Source: RGIG5612 sp045598285 (GTDB lineage: Bacteria; Bacillota; Clostridia; Lachnospirales; Lachnospiraceae). From it: a stretch of 20,050 nt of DNA. Made by a program: the position numbers and the translations under genes. The stretch spans positions 1 to 20,050 of the forward strand of contig JAZLLU010000015.1 in NCBI GenBank assembly GCA_045598285.1, in the 5' to 3' direction. The notes beneath the pieces were generated by a model. It was not told where the DNA came from. It made no database searches and saw only the letters and a list, made by a program, of their open reading frames with translations. Positions 15,352 to 20,050 of the stretch are shown in pieces; the stretch's first letter is position 1; every line of letters begins with the position of its first letter.

Positions 15352-16256
15352 ATATTTGTTTACTTGGAACAGGAGGAATGATGCCACTACCTAGACGCAA
15401 TTTAACGTCTTTGATGGCACGCATCAATGGTTCAAATATTTTAATTGATTGTGGCGAGGCAACACAAATCGCAATCATGAAACAAGGATGGTCTTTCAAA
15501 CAAATAGATCTTATTTGCTTCACGCATTTTCATGGTGATCATATAGGTGGCCTTGCAGGACTTCTCCTAACTATGGGGAATGCAGAACGTACAGCGCCGC
15601 TTACAATTATTGGGCCAAAGGGCATAGCAAAAGTTTGTGAATCACTTCGAGTTATTGCACCAGAGCTTCCTTTCTTAGTAACTTACATAGAAATAATGGA
15701 AGATGAAGAAGAATTTTGGTTCGACCATTTTAGAATCGAAGCCTTTAAGGTTAAACACCGCATAACATGTTACGGATACAACATTATAGTTGACAGAGCA
15801 GGAAAGTTTGATCCAGACAAAGCAAAAGAATTAGGCCTTCCAGTTACGGCTTGGGGAGTTTTGCAAAACGGCGAAGACGTTGAGATTGACGGGAAAACTT
15901 ACACGCCGGATATGGTGATGGGGCCAGCTCGAAAAGGGCTAAAGGTTACTTATTGCACCGACACAAGACCGGTGGACATTATCGCCGAAAAAGCTAAGGA
16001 CGCAGACCTTTTTGTTTGCGAGGGAATGTACGGCGACCCTGAAAAGGCGGAAGATGCAGTTCAAAAAAGGCATATGACTTTCTATGAAGCTGCAGAGCTT
16101 GGAAAGAGGGCAGACGCAAAGCGCATGTGGCTTACACACTATAGCCCATCCCTAATTCATCCGGGCGAATATATGGACGAGGTACATAAAATTTTTGACA
16201 GGGTTGAGCCTGGAAAAGATTTAAAGACTATAGAATTAAAGTTTGAAGAAGAGTGA
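15345..16256 (+). CDS. rnz: Ribonuclease Z
   Basis: A 303-residue metallo-beta-lactamase-fold nuclease that trims tRNA 3' trailers. The zinc motif HFHGDH is at 61-66 (FTHFHGDHIGG). Other ligands are His139-type (VKHRITCYGY), Asp in YCTDTRP, and His in WLTHYSPS near the C-terminus. The N-terminus (LGTGGMMPLPRRNLTSLMAR) is typical of RNase Z. The short overlap with rimI (ATGTTAG) matches that between the homoserine kinase-like gene and lysC. tRNA processing fits beside the t6A genes. Confidence 0.94.
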   Translation: MLDICLLGTGGMMPLPRRNLTSLMARINGSNILIDCGEATQIAIMKQGWSFKQIDLICFTHFHGDHIGGLAGLLLTMGNAERTAPLTIIGPKGIAKVCESLRVIAPELPFLVTYIEIMEDEEEFWFDHFRIEAFKVKHRITCYGYNIIVDRAGKFDPDKAKELGLPVTAWGVLQNGEDVEIDGKTYTPDMVMGPARKGLKVTYCTDTRPVDIIAEKAKDADLFVCEGMYGDPEKAEDAVQKRHMTFYEAAELGKRADAKRMWLTHYSPSLIHPGEYMDEVHKIFDRVEPGKDLKTIELKFEEE

Positions 16257-16320
16257 TTTTTAGGCAAATTAGGTTTAAGGTTTTCGGCTAGAAATTTAGC
16301 ATTTGATGTTTAGAAAAATT

Positions 16321-17448
16321 ATGGACAAGACAGTTATTTTATCAATTGAATCTTCATGCGACGAAACGGCAGCGGCTGTCACAGTTAACGGAAGAGAAGT
16401 TCTTTCGAATGTGATTTATTCGCAAATCGATTTGCACACACTCTACGGAGGCGTTGTGCCTGAAATCGCATCTAGAAAACATATTGAAAAAATTAATCCA
16501 GTAATAAAGAAGGCATTGTCGGATGCGGATGTAACGCTAGATGATTTGGACGCAATCGCAGTTACTTATGGTCCTGGCTTAGTTGGAGCTTTGCTAGTAG
16601 GCGTAGCGGAGGCAAAGGCAATCGCTTATGCAAAGAATATTCCGCTTATCGGAGTGCATCATATAAAAGGACATGTTTGCGCAAACTATATTGAATATCC
16701 TGAATTGGAGCCACCATTTCTTTGCTTAGTTGCTAGCGGCGGTCACACTCACTTAGTTCGCGTTGACGATTATACACACTATACAATAATTGGTCGTACC
16801 CGTGATGATGCAGCGGGCGAAGCTTATGATAAGATTGCACGCGCGATAGGACTAGGATATCCGGGTGGACCAAAGGTAGAAAAAGCGGCACATTCAGGAG
16901 ATCCGAAGGCTTTCGATTTTCCACGTGCGAAGATAGATGAAAATCCTTACGACTTTAGTTTCAGCGGTGTAAAAAGTGCTGTATTAAATACAATTAATTC
17001 TTATAAAATGAAGGGCCTAGAAATTGATGATAAGTTTCAAGCCGATGTTGCGGCATCATTCCAGCAAGCTGTTATTGACAGCATGAAGGAGCGAGTTCTT
17101 ATGGCGATGGAAGAGTATGGCATGAAAAAATTTGCTATGGCTGGTGGCGTTGCATCTAACCAAACTTTAAGAGCTGCGCTTAAGGAGGCAGTCGAAGGTT
17201 TTGGTGCATCAGGCGGAGAATCAGGCGGAGAATTAGGCGTAGATCCAAGCGGAGAATCAGGCGGAAAATCAAACGGAGAATCAGGCGGAGAATTAGGCGG
17301 AAAATCAGGCGGAAGTTTTTATTGTCCGAAGCCAATCCTTTGCACAGACAACGCAGCAATGATAGGGGCAGCAGGTTATTATGAATTTATAAATGGAAAG
17401 AGAGACGGCCTAGACTTAAATGCGGTGCCGGGGTTGAAGCTAGAGTAA
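16321..17448 (+). CDS. tsaD: tRNA t6A transferase TsaD with a repeat insertion
   Basis: TsaD (Kae1/YgjD family), about 375 residues, transfers threonylcarbamoyl to A37 of tRNA. SIESSCDETAAAV is at 8-20, the iron-binding pair is His114/His118 (HHIKGH), ASGGHTHLV is at 138-146, GRTRDDAAGEAYDK at 158-171, and Asp343 lies in CTDNAAMIGAAG. I chose the ATG at 16321 because MDKTVILSIESSC fits the family N-terminus; TTG 16303 or ATG 16306 would add 5-6 residues. None has a good Shine-Dalgarno. Residues 297-332 are a low-complexity [S/L]GG[E/K] tract inserted between the ASNQTLR helix and YCPKPILCTDN, where relatives have a short loop. The frame is intact, so the protein is probably active. Confidence 0.95.
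   Translation: MDKTVILSIESSCDETAAAVTVNGREVLSNVIYSQIDLHTLYGGVVPEIASRKHIEKINPVIKKALSDADVTLDDLDAIAVTYGPGLVGALLVGVAEAKAIAYAKNIPLIGVHHIKGHVCANYIEYPELEPPFLCLVASGGHTHLVRVDDYTHYTIIGRTRDDAAGEAYDKIARAIGLGYPGGPKVEKAAHSGDPKAFDFPRAKIDENPYDFSFSGVKSAVLNTINSYKMKGLEIDDKFQADVAASFQQAVIDSMKERVLMAMEEYGMKKFAMAGGVASNQTLRAALKEAVEGFGASGGESGGELGVDPSGESGGKSNGESGGELGGKSGGSFYCPKPILCTDNAAMIGAAGYYEFINGKRDGLDLNAVPGLKLE
17209..17316 (+). repeat. Nine 12-bp tandem repeats inside tsaD
   Basis: Exactly nine 12-bp units with consensus tcaggcggagaa run without interruption. Two adjacent units (17209-17232) are identical and a third identical copy is at 17281-17292. The others differ by one to a few bases. Translation gives SGGE, SGGE, LGVD, PSGE, SGGK, SNGE, SGGE, LGGK, SGGS. 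The unit is a multiple of 3, so copy-number change keeps the tsaD frame. Confidence 0.95.
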
Positions 17449-17645
17449 GTTTTGGAATTTGATTTTCGGATTTGAGATTTAGATTTTGGATTTGAAATTT
17501 AGATGTTGGATTTGAAATTTAGATTTTGGATTAGAGTTCAATTGACATTTTTGATTTGATTTTTGATTAGAACTCAATTGGCATTTTAGATTTGATTTTT
17601 GAATCGGGATTTAGATTGTTAGATTTGATTTCGGAATCGGGATTT
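17449..17645. repeat. AT-rich tandem repeats between tsaD and ispD
   Basis: The spacer is built of related units. Three 20-21 bp units (17461-17481, 17482-17501, 17502-17521) read gattttggatttgaaattta with small changes. Two 36-bp units follow (17529-17564 and 17565-17600). Two further partial copies start gaatcgggattt at 17601 and 17634. No open frame, terminator or promoter is convincing. It lies between two genes that otherwise look like one operon. Confidence 0.88.
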
Positions 17646-17670
17646 CAATTTTGGGGTGAAAAGAAAGATT

Positions 17671-18438
17671 ATGAATTTTGCAATTATTTTAGCTGGTGGC
17701 GCAGGGTTAAGAGTTGGCGCCCCTATCCCAAAACAATATATCGAAGTTAATGGCAGACCTTTACTTTATTATTCAGTAAAGGCCTTCGAAGAGAGTAACA
17801 TAGATAAAATTAGTATCGTAGCTGATAAAGATCATATGCAGTTCGTACTTGATGAGATTGTTGATAAATATAATTTCAAAAAAGTTATTAGTGTTTGCGA
17901 GGGCGGAGTAGAGAGATTTAATTCAGCCTTTCATGGACTGGACGACTTAAAAGATACGGCTGGTGGCGAAGACATTATCTTAATTCACGATGGCGCACGT
18001 CCTTTTATCACAGCTGAGATTATCAATAATGTTATTGAAGAGACTAAAAATAATGGTGCTGCTATCGCAGCTATGCCAGTTAAAGATACGATTAAGATAG
18101 CAAAAGAGGTTGGCAAAGAAAGTTCTTCGTGCGATGAGAAAAGAACAAGTTCATCTGTCAACTCATGCTCCGGCGGAGCGTTCGTAGAGGCGACTACGCC
18201 TCGCGCGCTCACATGGCAGGTTCAAACTCCACAAGGCTTTAATTACGCCAAACTCTTCGAAGCTTATAAAGAGATAAGCGCGCGAGGCAAGGACGAAAGA
18301 GCGCTTATTACAGACGATTCTATGATATGGGAGAGCGTCTACAAAGATGCGCCAGTGAAGCTTGTAAAGGCCTCATATTCTAACATCAAAATCACCGATG
18401 AAGGAGATTTAGAGGTTGCAAAGGCGCATTTAATTTGA
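17671..18438 (+). CDS. ispD: 2-C-methyl-D-erythritol 4-phosphate cytidylyltransferase
   Basis: A 255-residue IspD that couples CTP to MEP in the non-mevalonate isoprenoid pathway. The CTP-binding AIILAGGAGLRVG (4-16) with PKQY (20-23), IHDGARPF (105-112), PVKDTIK (136-142), TPQGF (186-190) and TDD (214-216) are all present. I start at ATG 17671 because MNFAIILAGG fits the family; GTG 17656 would add five residues, and GGGGTG lies 12 nt upstream of the ATG. Residues about 146-170 (Ser/Cys-rich) are extra compared with the usual protein, which passes almost directly from KDTIK to the TTPRALTWQVQTPQ block. The frame is kept. Confidence 0.94.
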   Translation: MNFAIILAGGAGLRVGAPIPKQYIEVNGRPLLYYSVKAFEESNIDKISIVADKDHMQFVLDEIVDKYNFKKVISVCEGGVERFNSAFHGLDDLKDTAGGEDIILIHDGARPFITAEIINNVIEETKNNGAAIAAMPVKDTIKIAKEVGKESSSCDEKRTSSSVNSCSGGAFVEATTPRALTWQVQTPQGFNYAKLFEAYKEISARGKDERALITDDSMIWESVYKDAPVKLVKASYSNIKITDEGDLEVAKAHLI

Positions 18439-18464
18439 TAGAATATTCATTGCCGTTTGGCAAG

Positions 18465-18494
18465 CCTTTGCACCACGCGCCCGTGGATGCAAGG
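18465..18494. repeat. Hairpin between ispD and tRNA-Ser
   Basis: cctttgcaccacg (18465-18477) pairs with cgtggatgcaagg (18482-18494) with one or two bulges around a cgcc loop. There is no T tract, so it is not a standard terminator. It may be a weak transcript-end structure or a processing hairpin before the tRNA. Confidence 0.5.
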
Positions 18495-18500
18495 AACCCT

Positions 18501-18586
18501 GGAGGGGTATCGAAGTGGTCATAACGAGGCGGTCTTGAAAACCGTTTGTCCGCAAGGGCACGTGGGTTCGAATCCCACCCTCTCCG
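18501..18586 (+). tRNA. tRNA-Ser(UGA)
   Basis: An 86-nt class II tRNA. Acceptor arms GGAGGGG (18501-18507) and CCTCTCC pair with one G-U. The anticodon loop CTTGAAA (18534-18540) carries TGA (18536-18538), which reads UCA/UCG serine codons. A long variable arm (TTGTCCGCAAGGGCA) is typical of tRNA-Ser. The T arm is GTGGG-TTCGAAT-CCCAC, and the discriminator is G at 18586. CCA is not encoded. Its 3' end is repeated further downstream. Confidence 0.97.
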
Positions 18587-18594
18587 TCAAAACA

Positions 18595-18628
18595 AAAGCA
18601 AGGTCCAGTGTGACCTTGCTTTTTGTTT
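18595..18628 (+). terminator. Terminator of tRNA-Ser
   Basis: An 11-bp stem (18595-18605 with 18612-18622) and 6-nt loop are followed by a T-rich tail (TTTTTGTTTT). It lies 9 nt after the tRNA. A second, stronger terminator follows the duplicated tRNA end at 19724, so one of the two may have come with the inserted segment. Confidence 0.88.
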
Positions 18629-18636
18629 TGCTTAGT

Positions 18637-18735
18637 TCGGAGGTGGGATTCGAACAAGGAAGATGCGAGTGCGAGAGCACGAAGCAGCTGACGCGGCCTG
18701 AAAGGGGCTTTAGCCCCGGCGGGAATCCCACCCTC
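18637..18735. repeat. GC-rich segment bounded by tRNA-Ser end fragments
   Basis: The minus strand of 18637-18652 reads TTCGAATCCCACC then TCCG, a tRNA-Ser 3' end with 2-3 nt missing. The plus strand at 18724-18735 reads AATCCCACCCTC, another piece of the same end. The fragments form an inverted pair (gtgggatt 18643-18650, aatcccac 18724-18731). The interior is GC-rich and holds a 6-bp hairpin ggggct/agcccc (18704-18717). The 5' half of the T stem does not pair, so these are not functional tRNAs. Confidence 0.7.
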
Positions 18736-18748
18736 AATAAAAAAATAT

Positions 18749-18777
18749 TTGATATTTACACGATAGCGTGTTAATAT
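18749..18777 (+). promoter_or_regulatory. Promoter and palindromic operator of the toxin-antitoxin pair
   Basis: TTGATA (18749-18754), 17 nt, TAATAT (18772-18777). The spacer contains an inverted repeat acacg-atag-cgtgt (18758-18771) that fills the region between the two boxes. A protein bound there would block polymerase. The antitoxin has an N-terminal helix-turn-helix, so autorepression is likely. A Shine-Dalgarno AAGGAGG (18791-18797) precedes the ATG. Confidence 0.7.
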
Positions 18778-18804
18778 TAAGGCATAAAATAAGGAGGCAA
18801 AATT

Positions 18805-19269
18805 ATGTCTTTAATTTCTGTTAGTGAATATGCAAAGATTCATGGAAAAGATACGGGTAATGTTAGAAGAATGTTAATAAGTGGTAGATTACCAGGATAT
18901 AAAATTGGAAATCAGTGGGTACTTGATGAGGAAACGCCATATCCAAAAGATAATAGAATTAAATCTGGTAAGTATAAAGTTTATTCTTTCACGGAACTAG
19001 CCAATATAATAAGGCCTATCTTAAAAAAGTATAATGCTGAAAGCGCAACACTTTTTGGATCATATGCACGTAATGAAGCAACATGTTCTTCGGATATTGA
19101 TTTGTTAGTTATAGGCGGAAAAAATTTTGACTCAACAGATATATTTAGTATTGCCGATGAATTATACGAAGTTTCAGGTAAGTCTGTGGATGTTTATGAG
19201 CAAAGTGAAATTTCTAAAAAGTCAGACTTATTTAAAGCAATTAAGAAAGAAGGTGTTGCAATAGCATGA
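18805..19269 (+). CDS. MntA-type antitoxin nucleotidyltransferase with N-terminal HTH
   Basis: A 154-residue protein in two parts. Residues 1-50 (ISVSEYAKIHGKDTGNVRRM, then GRLPGYKIGNQWVL) look like an excisionase/MerR-type helix-turn-helix. Residues 60-154 are a minimal nucleotidyltransferase with GSYARNEATCSSDID, the GSx10DxD motif (Gly85, Ser86, Asp97, Asp99), and a probable third acidic residue Asp129 (KSVDVYE). In studied pairs MntA adds AMP to the HepT toxin and so neutralises it. Most MNT antitoxins lack the added DNA-binding domain. The stop overlaps the toxin start (ATGA). The fold is clear; toxin-antitoxin activity is inferred from the pair. Confidence 0.9.
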   Translation: MSLISVSEYAKIHGKDTGNVRRMLISGRLPGYKIGNQWVLDEETPYPKDNRIKSGKYKVYSFTELANIIRPILKKYNAESATLFGSYARNEATCSSDIDLLVIGGKNFDSTDIFSIADELYEVSGKSVDVYEQSEISKKSDLFKAIKKEGVAIA

Positions 19270-19598
19270 AATATACAAATGAACAACGAATTGAAAAAAT
19301 AAAAAACCTTATTGAAAAATTACAAAGGTATATTGATGTCAATGAAATAACACGTAAAGATGTTGCTGAAAATGAAACAGTTAGATGGACCTTAACAACA
19401 CCTCTTTATAATATTGGAGAACATGCTTATAATCTAACTGCTGATTTTAAGAAAGAGCATAGCGAGATTCCGTGGACGAAAATATCTGGATTAAGACATA
19501 GACTGGTCCATGATTATGATGACACAAACTGGGACATAGTAAATGACATCATCTTTACTATTATTCCAGAATTTAAGAAACAAATAGATAAATTATAA
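19266..19598 (+). CDS. HepT-type HEPN ribonuclease toxin
   Basis: A 110-residue, mostly helical HEPN (DUF86) protein. The active-site motif RX4HXY is Arg77, His82, Tyr84 (LRHRLVHDYDD), complete for RNase activity. In the characterised pair the Tyr is the residue AMPylated by MntA. It overlaps the antitoxin gene by 4 nt, so the two are translated together. It is probably toxic without its partner. Confidence 0.92.
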   Translation: MKYTNEQRIEKIKNLIEKLQRYIDVNEITRKDVAENETVRWTLTTPLYNIGEHAYNLTADFKKEHSEIPWTKISGLRHRLVHDYDDTNWDIVNDIIFTIIPEFKKQIDKL

Positions 19599-19636
19599 TT
19601 ACAAGAAGTGGCTCGTTCTCCTTTCTTGGGTTTTCT

Positions 19637-19667
19637 GGTTTTTTTAAAAAAGTTGTTCAAAAAAACC
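19637..19667 (+). terminator. Weak AT-rich hairpin after the toxin gene
   Basis: ggttttttt (19637-19645) pairs with aaaaaaacc (19659-19667). The stem is nearly all A-T and no T tract follows, so it is at most a weak terminator. The rest of 19599-19701 shows nothing recognisable. Confidence 0.3.
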
Positions 19668-19701
19668 TTGATAATTCAACATTCTTTGAAGGTGGTTATT
19701 T

Positions 19702-19722
19702 TTCAAATCCCACCCTCTCCGT
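19702..19722 (+). repeat. Duplicated tRNA-Ser 3' end (attR-like)
   Basis: It matches 18567-18587 at 20 of 21 positions (A at 19705 for G at 18570) and stops matching immediately outside. No 5' part of a tRNA precedes it. It is followed at once by a strong terminator, as expected if this was the original 3' flank of the tRNA gene. Confidence 0.92.
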
Positions 19723-19723
19723 T

Positions 19724-19765
19724 GCACGAAGAAGAAGGAGCTAGTAGCTCCTTCTTTTTTCGTGC
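19724..19765 (+). terminator. Strong terminator after the duplicated tRNA end
   Basis: gaaggagct (19734-19742), loop agt, agctccttc (19746-19754), then TTTTTT. Outer bases gcacgaa/ttcgtgc extend the hairpin to nearly 19 bp. It was probably the native terminator of tRNA-Ser before the cassette arrived. Confidence 0.88.
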
Positions 19766-19812
19766 CCAGAATTCCATATAGTTTTTCTTTGTACGCCAAA
19801 TCAAATAATTTT

Positions 19813-20029
19813 TAAAACGGCGGACAAAAAAGTGCCAAAATTGTCCGCCAAATCTTCTAGAACATGTCTCGGCGGACAAAATATGTTTGCCTTCCGGAAC
19901 ATGACAAAAATTTTAAAAAGTTTCCGCCAAAACCTCTAAAACATGAATCGGCGTAGAAAAAGTAGTGAAAAGTTTCCGCCATTTTTAAAATCAATGATTT
20001 GGCGGAAACTTTTCTGAAATATTTCCGCC
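19813..20029. repeat. Cluster of inverted and direct repeats, right edge
   Basis: Pairs include ggcggacaa (19819-19827)/ttgtccgcc (19841-19849), gtccgcc (19843-19849)/ggcggac (19871-19877), and a perfect 14-bp pair 19968-19981/20000-20013. A further tttccgcc is at 20022-20029. Two units of about 35 bp (19844-19877 and 19923-19956) align as tccgccaaa, then tcta, aacatg, tcggcg, about 79 bp apart. AACATG occurs three times (19860, 19898, 19939 region). It resembles the left-edge repeat in plan. No gene is visible here. Confidence 0.75.
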
Positions 20030-20050
20030 ACGATGCAAAAAATTCGAAAT

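Larger units (their letters stand above)
18567..19722 (+). mobile_element. Candidate tRNA-Ser cassette with MntA/HepT
   Basis: The last 20 nt of the tRNA plus one base (18567-18587) recur at 19702-19722 with one mismatch (20/21), 1135 bp away. Between them lie a terminator, a GC-rich palindromic segment with further tRNA-end fragments, and an MNT-HEPN pair. A tRNA 3' end with a downstream copy is the classic mark of site-specific integration (attL and attR). No integrase is present, so this would be a remnant or a cassette moved in trans. Confidence 0.75.

Noticed and set aside
18637..18652. Second tRNA gene on the minus strand
   Set aside because: Only the T loop and 3' side are present. 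The 5' side of the T stem does not pair and no anticodon arm follows.
18457..18774. Open frame across the tRNA region
   Set aside because: It runs through tRNA-Ser and its terminator, has no ribosome binding site, and its reading reflects tRNA sequence.
19813..20050. Possible CRISPR array
   Set aside because: The repeats vary in sequence and orientation, are unevenly spaced, have no uniform spacers, and no cas genes are nearby.

Overview
The window looks like chromosome from a low-GC Gram-positive anaerobe of the class Clostridia. The evidence is the hpf-secA-prfB order, a lysine riboswitch, a BPG-independent mutase-like putative homoserine kinase between hom and aspartokinase, and the t6A cluster tsaE-tsaB-rimI-rnz-tsaD. 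A Lachnospiraceae-like host is my inference; genus cannot be set from this sequence alone.

Layout. (1) Positions 1-297 are intergenic, with a dispersed inverted repeat, a GC-rich patch and a terminator. (2) Positions 298-2242 (minus) hold an NhaC-family transporter behind a complete lysine-riboswitch leader and a near-consensus promoter, so it is probably a lysine transporter. (3) Positions 2248-6702 (plus) hold a secreted NlpC/P60 cell-wall hydrolase, long-form hpf and secA. (4) Positions 6706-8749 are a foreign-looking insertion: a small membrane-anchored protein and an HNH endonuclease with about five homing-endonuclease-associated repeats. It is bracketed by a 54-bp direct duplication (53/54 identical) of the 3' end of secA. 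(5) Positions 8941-18438 are one tightly packed run: prfB, hom, putative homoserine kinase, aspartokinase, tsaE, tsaB, rimI, rnz, tsaD, ispD. The genes from lysC to rnz overlap by 1-7 nt. Repeat expansion or insertion is seen in tsaD, in ispD and in the spacer between them. (6) Positions 18501-19765 hold tRNA-Ser(UGA) followed by a MntA/HepT (MNT-HEPN) toxin-antitoxin cassette. The cassette is bracketed by a direct duplication of the tRNA 3' end, and extra tRNA-end fragments lie in between. (7) Positions 19800-20050 are a cluster of inverted and direct repeats sharing an AACATG core with the repeat at the window's left edge.

Functionally, hom, the mutase-like kinase and aspartokinase form the aspartate-to-threonine branch, and the lysine-sensing transporter is part of the same amino-acid economy. 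TsaE/B/D make the tRNA t6A modification, which uses threonine. SecA, HPF and RF2 are housekeeping export and translation factors.

The most notable observation is that two small cassettes without any integrase each sit at the 3' end of an essential gene and each leave a duplicated gene end. One carries an HNH/HEAR endonuclease at secA, the other a HEPN/MNT module at tRNA-Ser. The secA case may be an undescribed type of selfish element that restores its host gene.
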